In this document: piece by piece, positions 25,573 to 34,364 of the stretch
Numbering within the stretch: position 1 is the first letter of the stretch
Layout: each line of letters starts with the position of its first letter
Assembly: GCF_013374095.1 (NCBI RefSeq)
Contig: NZ_AP022672.1
Span: forward strand, 1,735,501-1,799,500
DNA length: 64,000 nucleotides
Reading direction: 5' to 3'
Source of the DNA: Sphingomonas sp. HMP6
Lineage (GTDB): Bacteria; Pseudomonadota; Alphaproteobacteria; Sphingomonadales; Sphingomonadaceae
Made by a program: the position numbers and the translations under genes
Notes under the pieces: model-generated
The model's input: only the letters and a program-made list of their open reading frames with translations
Databases searched by the model: none
What the model was told of the DNA's origin: nothing

Positions 25573-27672
25573 TTATCTGATCATCGCGAGCAGCGTGTCG
25601 TACATCTCGCTCGCCGTGGTGATGAGGCGCGCCGATGCCGAATAGCTGTTCTGGAGCACGACCATGTTCGCCAGCTCCTCATCGATGTTGACGCCTGAAA
25701 AGCTGTCCCGGCGGTTGGCCGCGTCGTCGCGCCGCGCCGTCGCATCGGCCAGCGTCGATGCCGCCTGCGACGCCGCGGTCCCGGCATTGCCGAGCAGATC
25801 CGCGGTGCGCGCGGCGGTGGTGGTGATGCCATCCTTGCCGAGATCGACATTGGCGGCGAGCTGATCGACGAACGCGGTCGCGCCGCGATTGTCGCCCGCG
25901 CCCAGCGCCTTCGCGCCGATCGCCGTACCGATCTGAAAGCGCGCGAGGCCGAGCTTGCCGGGGCTCGCGAGAATATCCGGGCGGACCGCAGCCTTCGCCA
26001 GGCCGCTTTGCGCACCGGTCAGTTGGACGATGCTCGAAAAGGATTGCCCGGTGCCCAGCCGGTCGGTCGAATCCGACCCGACCGACAAAGCGGCCCCGAC
26101 GAGATTGGCATTCGGCGCAAACTGGATCCGGCCCTTGTCGTCCATTGCGAAGTTGCCGAACGATCCGATCGGACTGGCGTTGAGCTCGGTCACGAGATCG
26201 CCGAACGTCGGCCCGACCGAGCCGGTCATCGTATGGCTCGTCAGCGTGCGGCCCGAGGCGTCACGCAGCACGAGGTTCGTCGCCTGTCCCACTGCGAAAC
26301 CGTGCGCGTCCGACGGGGTGAAACCCGACGGGACAAGCGCGCTGCTTGCGCTGCGGACAACGTCGTTCATCCCGAAATATTGCGAAAAGCCGATGCCGGC
26401 GCGCTCGCTCGGCGCGGTCGGGCTTTGCGCGATGACGACGCCGTTGCTGCTCGTGGTTGCCTTGATCGAGAACGCGCCGCCGGCAAACGACGCGGTCGCG
26501 GTCGCGCCGAGGCCGGCGTTGATCGCGGTCACGGCGTCGTCCACCGTTGCGCTGGCGCCGAGTGCAGAAAAATCGACCGTAGTCGACGCGACCAACTCGC
26601 CATTCGCCTTGGTCACCGCGAACACCGCCGAACCGGTGAAGCCCAGCCGATCCGTACCCGTAAGCGCCGACGCGCGTCCGGTCAGCTGGTTCGGTGCGGG
26701 AACGGTGGTTCCGGCGTTGGAAACGGCGTTCAGCGTCTGCGCGAGACCGGTGAACAGCACGCCAAGCTTTTCGGTGAAGACGGGCAGCGCGCGATCCCGC
26801 AGATCGATCAATCCGCCAAGCTTGCCGCCGACCGCCGCGGAATCGATCTTGTCGCCGGTCGCTATACCAGCGCCGCTGCCGGTATCGGCAAAGCGCAGCG
26901 TGATGACCGGATAGTTCGTCTGGGTCACCCCGCCGCCAGAAAGCGGCAACGACAATTGCCGCAGCCGGTTATCGAGCAAGGGCGTGCCCGACGCGGTATC
27001 GATCGCGACCCGGCCATCGCCCTGTTCGCGGACGTTGATCTTCACCAGTCCGCTCAATTCTTCGATCGCCGACATTCGCTGATCCTGCACACCGGCCGAA
27101 CTGTGGCCCGAACCGTCGAGCCGGGAGACCGTGCCGTTGAGATCGTTGATCCGCACCAGCAGCGAATTGATCCGGTCGACGCTGTCCCCGACTTCGGATT
27201 GCACGTCGGCCCGGAGCGACGCGACGTCGGACCCGAGCTGGTTCATCGAGGAAATCGCGTCCTGGACGTTCGATGTGAACGCCGCGACCGACTGTGGCGA
27301 AGCCTGCACGCCCGTCATCGCCACGGCCGAGGCATCGATCGCATCGAGCCGCGACGGCAGGCCATATTCGGCACCGGGTGCCCCCAGCAGCGATTGCAGG
27401 CGACCGAGATAGGAAGACGTAACCTCCGCCGATCCCATGTCACCCGCGCGCCGGAAAACGGTCGCCTCGAGGAAGCGATCGGCGATCCGGCTCGGTTCGC
27501 CGAACCGCACGCCGTTGACTTGGCCAGCGGTAACACCGGTCGTCTGCGCGACCTTCTCGCGCGCATATCCTGGCGTGCTGACATTGGCGATGTTGTTCGA
27601 AACCGAGCGCAGGCCCGCCTGCGACGCCGCAAGCCCCGATACTGCCGATCCCAGAATCTCGTTCAACGACAC
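25573..27672 (-). CDS. flgK: Flagellar hook-filament junction protein FlgK
   Basis: FlgK is the first junction protein, here 699 residues. The N-terminus carries the rod/hook motif SVSNNIANVSTPGYAREKVA. The centre is a long Gly/Ala/Thr-rich variable region. The C-terminal block GVNIDEELANMVVLQNSYSA is diagnostic for FlgK. The start is GTG at 27672. A stable hairpin separates it from flgE; otherwise it is part of the flgE unit. Confidence 0.95.
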   Translation of the reverse strand: MSLNEILGSAVSGLAASQAGLRSVSNNIANVSTPGYAREKVAQTTGVTAGQVNGVRFGEPSRIADRFLEATVFRRAGDMGSAEVTSSYLGRLQSLLGAPGAEYGLPSRLDAIDASAVAMTGVQASPQSVAAFTSNVQDAISSMNQLGSDVASLRADVQSEVGDSVDRINSLLVRINDLNGTVSRLDGSGHSSAGVQDQRMSAIEELSGLVKINVREQGDGRVAIDTASGTPLLDNRLRQLSLPLSGGGVTQTNYPVITLRFADTGSGAGIATGDKIDSAAVGGKLGGLIDLRDRALPVFTEKLGVLFTGLAQTLNAVSNAGTTVPAPNQLTGRASALTGTDRLGFTGSAVFAVTKANGELVASTTVDFSALGASATVDDAVTAINAGLGATATASFAGGAFSIKATTSSNGVVIAQSPTAPSERAGIGFSQYFGMNDVVRSASSALVPSGFTPSDAHGFAVGQATNLVLRDASGRTLTSHTMTGSVGPTFGDLVTELNASPIGSFGNFAMDDKGRIQFAPNANLVGAALSVGSDSTDRLGTGQSFSSIVQLTGAQSGLAKAAVRPDILASPGKLGLARFQIGTAIGAKALGAGDNRGATAFVDQLAANVDLGKDGITTTAARTADLLGNAGTAASQAASTLADATARRDDAANRRDSFSGVNIDEELANMVVLQNSYSASARLITTASEMYDTLLAMIR

Positions 27673-27690
27673 GCCGATATTTCCTCACTC

Positions 27691-27712
27691 GGGCGGGCCG
27701 ACCGGCCCGCCC
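27691..27712 (-). other. Intercistronic hairpin flgE/flgK
   Basis: A perfect 9-bp stem (GGGCGGGCC with GGCCCGCCC, loop of 4) lies in the 53-nt gap between flgE and flgK. It has no T tract on either strand, so it may adjust mRNA stability or partial read-through rather than terminate transcription. Confidence 0.5.
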
Positions 27713-27725
27713 AATTACCCTGCGA

Positions 27726-29027
27726 TTATCGCTTCAGATTGCCGATTTCCTGGAGCATCTCGTCGACCGTCGTGATGATCTTGGACGACGCGCTATACGC
27801 GCGCTGGAACCGGATCATGTTGGTGAACTCCTGCGCAAGATCGACCGTCGATGCTTCGAGCGTGTTGGCCGAAATAGTACCGGCACCAAGCGAACCCGGC
27901 GCATTGATCGCGACGCTGCCCGACATGTCCGAAACGCCATAAGCGTTACCCGGCAAGCGGGTCAGGCCGTCGGGATTCTGGAAGCTGGCGAGCGGCAGCT
28001 GGAACACCGTGCGGGACGTGCCGTCTTCGAACACGGCGCTGACCAGGCCGCCATCGGAGATGCGGGTGGACGCGACGCTGCCGAGCAAGCCGCCGTCTAC
28101 GCTCGACGAAATGACCGCCGATGCGCCGCCGAACTGCGTCAGGCCATCGAGACCGCCGTCGGTGCCGAGGCTAAGCTGAATCGGCCCGGTACCCGCACCG
28201 CTGGTCCAGCCGGGCGTAAGCGCGGCGAACATCGCGGGCGAGGAACCGGCGCGATCAAGCGATCCGTCGGCGTTGAACAGGATGTTCCCGCTGGCGAGCA
28301 AACCGCCGGCTGCGGTAACGTCGGTCGCGGGGGTGGCGTAGATTTCACCCTTCCAGGCATTCGGCCCGGTCTTCAGGAACGCGAGCGTCACGGTGTGCTT
28401 GCCGCCCTGCGCGTCGGTAATGTCGAGCGGGCGCGAGAATTGCGCCGGCGTCGTGCCCGCCGCCAAATCGCCGGCCACATAGGCACCGGTGAAGGCGGTC
28501 GCGGTCGCGTCGAGGTTGGCGCGCATCTGCAGCTTGCTCGTCGCCGCAGCGGTCCCGGTCAACTGGGTAACGCGAACCGGCACCAGTGCGCCGAGATCGC
28601 CATTGTTGACGTAATTGCCCTGCGCATCGAGCGGCCAACCCTGGAGATAATAGCCACCCGAATTCTTGAGATAGCCTTGGCTGTCCGGGGTGAACGATCC
28701 GGCGCGCGTGTAGCTGATATCGGCGGAAGCGCCGGTACCGTTGCGCGTCACGAAGAAGCCGGCCCCGGCAATGCCGACGTCGGTCGCGCTGCTCGATGCC
28801 TGCAGCACCCCGTCTTTTGACACGAGCGAGCGGGTTACTGCAGTGACGCCGCCTGCGGCATAGGCTTGCCCGCCGCGCCCGTCGGACACCAAAGTGCGGA
28901 ACTGCGTATCGGCGTTCTTATAGCCGACGGTGTTGATGTTGGTGATATTGTCGGCGACGCTCGCCATCGCGGTCGATTGCGCGCTCAAACCGGACACACC
29001 GGCATATAGGGCTGAGTAGAGGCTCAA
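27726..29027 (-). CDS. flgE: Flagellar hook protein FlgE
   Basis: FlgE is the hook subunit, 433 residues. The N-terminus (SLYSALYAGVSGLSAQSTAM) and ADNITNINTVGYKNADTQF are typical. The D2 domain centre is Gly/Thr-rich. The C-terminus has STVDLAQEFTNMIRFQRAYS. No ATG fits. A TTG at 29027 with GGAGAT 6 nt upstream gives the family start, whereas the ATG at 29060 adds 11 unrelated residues. It heads flgE-flgK-flgL under box J. Confidence 0.94.
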   Translation of the reverse strand: MSLYSALYAGVSGLSAQSTAMASVADNITNINTVGYKNADTQFRTLVSDGRGGQAYAAGGVTAVTRSLVSKDGVLQASSSATDVGIAGAGFFVTRNGTGASADISYTRAGSFTPDSQGYLKNSGGYYLQGWPLDAQGNYVNNGDLGALVPVRVTQLTGTAAATSKLQMRANLDATATAFTGAYVAGDLAAGTTPAQFSRPLDITDAQGGKHTVTLAFLKTGPNAWKGEIYATPATDVTAAGGLLASGNILFNADGSLDRAGSSPAMFAALTPGWTSGAGTGPIQLSLGTDGGLDGLTQFGGASAVISSSVDGGLLGSVASTRISDGGLVSAVFEDGTSRTVFQLPLASFQNPDGLTRLPGNAYGVSDMSGSVAINAPGSLGAGTISANTLEASTVDLAQEFTNMIRFQRAYSASSKIITTVDEMLQEIGNLKR

Positions 29028-29076
29028 GGATAATCTCCGGAAAGAAGGTCCGCGCGACATCAGCGGCGCTCGGCTC

Positions 29077-29090
29077 CCTCAATTGTAGGA
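29077..29090 (-). promoter_or_regulatory. Flagellar box J (flgE unit)
   Basis: On the minus strand the sequence is TCCTACAATTGAGG, two bases off box A. It lies about 54 nt before the flgE TTG start and is divergent from box G. Confidence 0.55.
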
Positions 29091-29156
29091 GGGGTTCGGC
29101 GCGGAATCGTGATTCAGCGCGAAATTCCTGAAATCGCTCCGGCGCTTCGGCGGCCA

Positions 29157-29170
29157 TCCTATAAGATGGC
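29157..29170 (+). promoter_or_regulatory. Flagellar box G (flbT unit)
   Basis: The sequence TCCTATAAGATGGC keeps the left half of the consensus; CATCCTATAAGATG around it is close to palindromic. It lies 28 nt before the flbT ATG. Confidence 0.55.
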
Positions 29171-29193
29171 ATATATTCAGGAGGATTTTACCG

Positions 29194-29610
29194 ATGACCC
29201 TGCGAATTTCCCTGCGCGACGGCGAGAAGCTAATCGTCAACGGTGCGGTGCTGCGTGCGATCGGCCGCACCGACCTGTGCGTCGAGAATTCCGTTTCGCT
29301 GCTGCGCGGCCGCGAAGTGATGTCGCCAGACGACGCCGTCACCCCCGCGCGGCGGCTCTATTACGCGTGCATGATCGCCTATATCGATCCGCACGGCGCC
29401 ACCGCGCACCATGACGAGATCGTGCGCTATCTGCATGATCTACTCGGCGCACTCGAGGCGCCCGAAGCCAAGGCGGCGTGCGCCAGCTTCGCGCGCAAGG
29501 TCGCGACCGGCGATTTCTACCGCGCGCTGGCGGATTGCCGCGCGCTGATCGACTATGAAGCGGCGGCGATCGGCCGCACCGCGCCGCAGGTCGCCCAAGC
29601 CGCCGCATGA
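29194..29610 (+). CDS. flbT: Flagellin post-transcriptional regulator FlbT
   Basis: FlbT binds flagellin mRNA in Caulobacter and limits its translation before the hook is finished. This protein has 138 residues. The family signature is clear: LRISLRDGEKLIVNGAVLRA, VENSVSLLRGREVMSPDDA and TPARRLYYACMIAYID. No FlaF partner gene is recognisable nearby. An AGGAGG ribosome site lies just upstream. It overlaps fliI by 4 nt, which puts filament control in the same unit as the export ATPase. Confidence 0.93.
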   Translation: MTLRISLRDGEKLIVNGAVLRAIGRTDLCVENSVSLLRGREVMSPDDAVTPARRLYYACMIAYIDPHGATAHHDEIVRYLHDLLGALEAPEAKAACASFARKVATGDFYRALADCRALIDYEAAAIGRTAPQVAQAAA

Positions 29611-30932
29611 AAGCCCTTGCCGCCGCCGCGCGCAGTTTGCGTGACTTGTCCCCCGACCAACGCTTTGGCCGGGTGATCGGCGTGCGCGGTGCTTTGATCG
29701 AGGTCGAGGGCCTGACCGGCGCCGCGCAGATCGGATCGCACATCACCGTCGCCGGTGCCGAGGGCGCGGTCGCGGCGGAAGTCACCGGGCTCGACCGTGG
29801 GGTGGCGCACTGCCTGCCGTTCAGCGATCCGCAGGGGATCGCCTCGGGCGCGCGTGCCGATTTGATCGCAGGGCGTTTCGTCGTCCGCCCATGCGACGCG
29901 TGGCTCGGCCGCATGGTCGATGGGCTCGGCCGTCCGATCGATGGCAAGGGGACGCTCCCGGTCGGGCCGGATCCACGTCCGATCAAGGCTCCGCCGCCCC
30001 CCGCCGCACAGCGTGCGCGCGTCGGCGCACGTATCGCTACCGGGGTGCGCGCGCTCGATCTGTTCGCGCCGCTCTGCCAGGGCCAGCGGCTCGGCCTGTT
30101 TGCCGGCTCAGGCGTGGGCAAATCGGTGCTGCTGTCGATGCTCGCGCGCTGGACCGGTTGCGATATCGCGGTGATCGGGTTGATCGGCGAGCGCGGCCGC
30201 GAAGTGCAGGAATTCGTCGAGGACGATCTCGGGCCAGAGGGCCTCGCGCGCAGCGTCGTGGTCGTCGCCACCTCCGACGAACCCGCGCTGATGCGACGTC
30301 AGGCCGCGTGGACCACGCTCGCGATCGCAGAACATTTCCGCGACCAGGGGCTGAACGTGCTGTGCCTGATGGACTCGGTCACCCGCTTCGCCATGGCGCA
30401 GCGTGAGATCGGTCTCGCCAGTGGTGAGCCCGCCGCGACCAAGGGCTATACGCCGACCGTGTTCGCCGAGCTGCCGCGCTTGCTCGAACGTGCCGGTCCT
30501 GGGCTTCCCGGACAGGGATCGATCACCGGCCTGTTCACCGTGCTGGTCGATGGCGACGATCACAATGAGCCGGTCGCCGATGCGGTGCGCGGCATCTTGG
30601 ACGGGCATATCGTCATCACGCGCCGCATTGCCGAGCGCGGACGTTACCCCGCGATCGACATTCTGAAATCGGTCTCGCGCACGCTGCCAGGGGCGCTCGA
30701 TCCCGATCAGAACACGCTGCGCCTTGCCGCGCGATCGGTCCTGTCGACCTATGCCGACATGGAAGAGATCGTCCGGCTCGGTGCCTATCAGACCGGCGCC
30801 AATCCCGAGGTCGATCGCGCAATCGCGCTCGCCCCACAAATCGAGACGCTGCTGACCCAGACCAAGCAGGATCGCGGCGATTTGACCGACAGCTTCGCGG
30901 CGCTTGGCGCGATCATGGAGGACCCGTCATGA
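29607..30932 (+). CDS. fliI: Flagellum-specific export ATPase FliI
   Basis: FliI is the ATPase that powers and orders type III flagellar export. It has 441 residues, with a beta-barrel N-terminal domain, Walker A GLFAGSGVGKS (about 162-172), the GLIGERGREVQEF block and Walker B VLCLMDSVTRFA. The F1-beta-like layout matches FliI, not a housekeeping F1 subunit. It overlaps flbT upstream and fliJ downstream by 4 nt each. Confidence 0.97.
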   Translation: MKALAAAARSLRDLSPDQRFGRVIGVRGALIEVEGLTGAAQIGSHITVAGAEGAVAAEVTGLDRGVAHCLPFSDPQGIASGARADLIAGRFVVRPCDAWLGRMVDGLGRPIDGKGTLPVGPDPRPIKAPPPPAAQRARVGARIATGVRALDLFAPLCQGQRLGLFAGSGVGKSVLLSMLARWTGCDIAVIGLIGERGREVQEFVEDDLGPEGLARSVVVVATSDEPALMRRQAAWTTLAIAEHFRDQGLNVLCLMDSVTRFAMAQREIGLASGEPAATKGYTPTVFAELPRLLERAGPGLPGQGSITGLFTVLVDGDDHNEPVADAVRGILDGHIVITRRIAERGRYPAIDILKSVSRTLPGALDPDQNTLRLAARSVLSTYADMEEIVRLGAYQTGANPEVDRAIALAPQIETLLTQTKQDRGDLTDSFAALGAIMEDPS

Positions 30933-31384
30933 ACACCCCGTTCGATGCAGCTCTGCGGCTACGCCAGCGCGAGATGGATGCGATGCGCGTGTCGATCAGC
31001 GTCCAGGTCAATCACTTGATGGTGATCGAGGAAACCCGCGAGACGGTCGATCGCTCGGTCGCACGCGAAGTGGAAATCGCCGCAAGCAATTGGGGCAGCT
31101 CGGCGCACGCCTTCATGGCCCGCATGCGCACACAGCGGGAGCGGCTGCTGCGCGAGCGCGCGACCGTCAACGCCCGGCTGACCGGCCTGCGCGCGCAAGC
31201 GGCCGAAGCCTATGGCGCTTTGCGCGCAATCGAGGGCGCGGCGGCACGCTTTCGCGCCGAGGCCGACCGCGTCGCGGCCACGGCCGAGCAGAGCCGCGCC
31301 GATGACTTTTCCGCTGCACGTTTTTCCCGGGCGCAGGATGTGATTCGTCGTTCCCGCGCTGCCGCGGATCGCGATGAGCTATGA
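30929..31384 (+). CDS. fliJ: FliJ-like flagellar export chaperone
   Basis: FliJ is a coiled-coil protein that sits in the FliI ring and contacts FlhA. This 151-residue protein is almost entirely helical and charged, with heptad-like Arg/Glu/Ala spacing and few hydrophobic patches. Sequence signatures for FliJ are weak in general, so the call rests on length, predicted coiled coil and its place directly after fliI with a 4-nt overlap. Confidence 0.78.
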   Translation: MNTPFDAALRLRQREMDAMRVSISVQVNHLMVIEETRETVDRSVAREVEIAASNWGSSAHAFMARMRTQRERLLRERATVNARLTGLRAQAAEAYGALRAIEGAAARFRAEADRVAATAEQSRADDFSAARFSRAQDVIRRSRAAADRDEL

Positions 31385-32382
31385 TTGCAGCCACCGATCT
31401 CACGCGCCTTGCGCCGGCCGAAAAGGCCGCGTTGATCTATGCCCAGGCGCAGAGCGACGTGTCCGCGCGGCTGTGGCGCGCGGCATTGGGCAGCGACGAC
31501 AACGCCGAGCGTAATTCATCAGCATCGTCGCAATGCCCCGAATTCAATCTCGATTCGTTGCTGTCGCTGCTGATGCCAAAGGCCGATTCCAGCACGGCGA
31601 GCGTTCCCGAACCGGTCGTGGCCCGGCCGACCCCGAACGGGCCGACCTCAACCGCGCCGTCCCCAGGCGCGGTGCCCCCGGCTGCGCTGCCCCCGGGCGA
31701 GCCAACCGTCGCTATGGTGCCGCTGCACGCAAGTGCCGTCACCGGTCTCGGCCCGAACGCCCGCTACCGCGCCACGCTCGATGCCGCAGCGGCGCGTACC
31801 GGGATCCCGGTCGCAGCCCTCACGGCGATCGTCGATGCCGAGGCCGGCAAAAACTGCGACGGCGTTTGGAACACCACGTCGCGCAACCCGCGGTCGAGCG
31901 CGGCGGGCCTTGGCCAATTCCTCGGCGGCACCTGGCAAGGCGAAGCTGAGCGCGCCGGCACCTGGCTGCACGATGTCGCCACCAAGCAGGGCTGGCTGGG
32001 TAATGATGGCCGGGTGCTCCCAGCCGCCCGCTCGTCGCTGCTCGCGCTACGCTATGATGCCACGGCGTCGATCAATGCGACTGCGGACTATGCACTGCGC
32101 AGCGTCGCCCAGTTGAAGCGTGCCGGGATCACGATCGGCAACGATGTCGTGACCGTCGCGCGGGCCGCCTATCTTGGCCATCACTTGGGAACCGGCGACG
32201 CGATCCGCTTTCTCAAAGGCGGGCTGGACCCCAGTCGCGCCAAGGTATTGCTCGACGCGCAGATCGGCACGGCCAGCGCGAATCAGCGAATCGCCCAGAG
32301 CGGCGATGCCGCCGCAGCGCACCGTTCGTGGCTTTTGGGATTTATCGACCGCCACATCACCCCCGCGCGCTTTTCAGCCTGA
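31381..32382 (+). CDS. Flagellar-locus lytic transglycosylase-like protein
   Basis: This 333-residue protein has a low-complexity Pro/Ala linker (about 65-115) before a lysozyme-like domain. The putative catalytic glutamate lies in AIVDAEAGKNCDG (about 148-160), followed by SSAAGLGQFLGGTW, which matches the GLxQ-type transglycosylase motif. No signal peptide is visible; export could be through the flagellar system. It overlaps fliJ by 4 nt and ends the flbT unit. Likely task: opening peptidoglycan for the rod, as FlgJ or SltF do elsewhere. Confidence 0.78.
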   Translation: MIAATDLTRLAPAEKAALIYAQAQSDVSARLWRAALGSDDNAERNSSASSQCPEFNLDSLLSLLMPKADSSTASVPEPVVARPTPNGPTSTAPSPGAVPPAALPPGEPTVAMVPLHASAVTGLGPNARYRATLDAAAARTGIPVAALTAIVDAEAGKNCDGVWNTTSRNPRSSAAGLGQFLGGTWQGEAERAGTWLHDVATKQGWLGNDGRVLPAARSSLLALRYDATASINATADYALRSVAQLKRAGITIGNDVVTVARAAYLGHHLGTGDAIRFLKGGLDPSRAKVLLDAQIGTASANQRIAQSGDAAAAHRSWLLGFIDRHITPARFSA

Positions 32383-32445
32383 GCAGATCTCAGAAGATCG
32401 TTTATTATCAGTATTTTGAAAGCATACATCAGAAGGATTAGGTAG

Positions 32446-32482
32446 AACTTCTTATAGGACAATAACTATCCTGTTAAAGGAC
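32446..32482. promoter_or_regulatory. Flagellar box I pair before the sigma gene
   Basis: Two box-like sites lie 9 nt apart. On the minus strand at 32446-32459 the sequence is TCCTATAAGAAGTT. On the plus strand at 32469-32482 it is TCCTGTTAAAGGAC, 83 nt before the sigma start. Both deviate from the consensus. The 32383-32559 gap is AT-rich and otherwise empty. Confidence 0.45.
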
Positions 32483-32559
32483 ACCCCTCCAGATAGACCC
32501 ATCACAGGGAAGGGTTGGCAAGGGGCCGCCATCCCACAGTTTGTTTGGGGAGACATAGG

Positions 32560-33660
32560 ATGTCGAAGACCACCGTCGCACTGGAAGCAGCCGTTTCCGC
32601 CGTCATTGCGAACATGCCGAAGGGCGATGACATTTCCCCTGCGCGCCAGCGCGCCGCAGTCGACAAAGCCTTCTCCGCGATCCTCAAACTGATCGCCCCC
32701 CGCATCCGTCATTTCATCCGCCAATACGGCCTGGTCGCCCATTGGGAAGACGCCGAGCAGTGCTGCGCGATCGCCGTCCACCGCGCGATCCTGGGCTATG
32801 ATCCTGAAAAGGCGATGTTCACCACGTTCGTCAATTGGCAGATCCGCGGCGAGCTCCAGAGCTTGCGCTTCCGCGTGATGACCGACCAGCGCCCCTCCGC
32901 CAAGAAGGTCGATGCGACGACCGTGTCGCTCCATTCCGTCGTGTCGGGAGCCGAAGGCGACGAAGCAACGCTCGAAGCCATCATCGAGGACGAAGGCGCG
33001 CTGGCCCGCACCGAAGCCGGTGCCTCCGACTATTTGGCACAGGCCGCCACCCGCTCGCTGGTCGAGGAGTATATCGAACATCAGCGCCTCGCCGGGATCG
33101 AACAGCTGCGCAAGCGGCCGCGGCCCAAGCGGATCGTCGGCGCCGAGCCGGTCGATCACGCCGCAGCGATGCTCCGCCGCCCGCGCACGCACGGCGTATG
33201 CCCGATCGAAGTTGCCAAGCTCGAACAGAAGCTCGGCCGCGACAAGGAAATCGTCGAGCGCCGCGTGTTCGATGCCGCGACGCTGGACGAACTGGGTGCC
33301 AACACGGGTGTCACCAAGGAACGCGTCCGTCAGATCACCAAGCGCGCATCGCGCACGATCGCAGAGCTTGCCGCAACCAATCCGCGCTTCGCGGTGATGG
33401 CTGAGTATCGCAAGACTCCCCTTCGCCCGCTCCGCGCCCGCGCGGCGAAGCGCCCGTTGGATGCCGCCCCCGTGGCGCTCCTGCCGGCGCTGGGCCAGCC
33501 ACACAACACGCTTGCCCGCGTCGTCGCGATCGAAGCGCAGACTGCCCGTCCGTCGCAGCGCGCGCCCCATGATCTCGAATCGATCGTCGCGGCGATCGTC
33601 CCGACGGTCGCATCCGACCTGCTCGACGGGAATGCGCCGGGCAGCAACGCGCGCCACTGA
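32560..33660 (+). CDS. Sigma-70-family factor of the flagellar island
   Basis: This 366-residue protein has a sigma region 2-like segment (about 58-112, with EDAEQCCAIAVHRAILGYDP and FTTFVNWQIRGELQSL) and a region 4 helix-turn-helix (about 241-267, TLDELGANTGVTKERVRQIT). Between them is an unusual spacer of about 125 residues, and behind region 4 a tail of about 95 residues. It does not look like FliA, whose region 4 and 240-residue length differ; region 4 recalls RpoD/RpoH. The ATG at 32560 follows GGGGAGA; a frame open from 32515 lacks a ribosome site. Its place and its own box suggest it directs flagellar transcription from the recurring box. That link is inference. Confidence 0.85.
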   Translation: MSKTTVALEAAVSAVIANMPKGDDISPARQRAAVDKAFSAILKLIAPRIRHFIRQYGLVAHWEDAEQCCAIAVHRAILGYDPEKAMFTTFVNWQIRGELQSLRFRVMTDQRPSAKKVDATTVSLHSVVSGAEGDEATLEAIIEDEGALARTEAGASDYLAQAATRSLVEEYIEHQRLAGIEQLRKRPRPKRIVGAEPVDHAAAMLRRPRTHGVCPIEVAKLEQKLGRDKEIVERRVFDAATLDELGANTGVTKERVRQITKRASRTIAELAATNPRFAVMAEYRKTPLRPLRARAAKRPLDAAPVALLPALGQPHNTLARVVAIEAQTARPSQRAPHDLESIVAAIVPTVASDLLDGNAPGSNARH

Positions 33661-33747
33661 TCCGAAGAGACACTATCGGAGCGCGGTGCTGCTGCCGATG
33701 CGGCAGCCCGCGTGCCGCAATTCCCTCTCTAGGAAAAGGCGCGCGGC

Positions 33748-34281
33748 ATGAATTCGGCCCGGACGAAATCGTTTATCGGCCACGTACCAATGCCGCCGCC
33801 GCGCAGTTTGCCCGGCATGGACCGCGCGCTGACGCGCATCGCGACGCGCTTGGTCCGCCACGCCCGTCCGCTACTCCGGGCGAACAATGCCTTCCTCCTG
33901 ACGATGACAACCAACACGCGGGATGAGCAGGCACCATTGTGGACCGGCTTCTGGGATACGCGCGGCGCGCTTACCCCCCTCCCCCCGGCGCCCCGCAGTG
34001 GCACGGCGCAACGACACTTCGCCGCGCTCGAGACGGCGGGAGTCCTTCTATTGTCGGATTTGATCTGCCGCTGGCCCGCCAATGCGATTCCGCCGGTGGT
34101 CGGGATCTTCACCGACGGCGGCGGCGTCGCCTTTTCTTCCGATTATCCCTCGCCACTGTCGTCCAACTGGCTGGCGCACCATCAGGCGGGGCTGTGCCCG
34201 ACCACGACGCTGCTGCCTTTCCGCCCAAATGGTGCGTGGGCACGGCTAATCGCACCGACGATGGAGCCTTTCATCCACTAA
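33748..34281 (+). CDS. Hypothetical protein after the sigma gene
   Basis: This 177-residue protein is of unknown family, with codon use like its neighbours. It has a basic N-terminal third (about 1-45) and a folded-looking rest with APLWTGFWDTRGALTP, then LETAGVLLLSDLICRWPAN and VVGIFTDGGGVAFSSDYP. It shows no signal peptide or membrane helix. It lies 87 nt after the sigma gene and may share its transcript. An anti-sigma or cofactor role is conceivable from position only. Confidence 0.6.
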   Translation: MNSARTKSFIGHVPMPPPRSLPGMDRALTRIATRLVRHARPLLRANNAFLLTMTTNTRDEQAPLWTGFWDTRGALTPLPPAPRSGTAQRHFAALETAGVLLLSDLICRWPANAIPPVVGIFTDGGGVAFSSDYPSPLSSNWLAHHQAGLCPTTTLLPFRPNGAWARLIAPTMEPFIH

Positions 34282-34305
34282 GCGCGATTGAAATTTGGTA
34301 TACCA

Positions 34306-34319
34306 TCCTATAAAGGATC
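34306..34319 (+). promoter_or_regulatory. Flagellar box H (XRE regulator)
   Basis: The sequence TCCTATAAAGGATC contains the same 13 bases as box C (TCCTATAAAGGAT). It lies 50 nt before the XRE gene. Confidence 0.6.
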
Positions 34320-34364
34320 GCCCTAAGAGGGATTAACCCTCAAAAAAATGGGGTCGATAATCGC

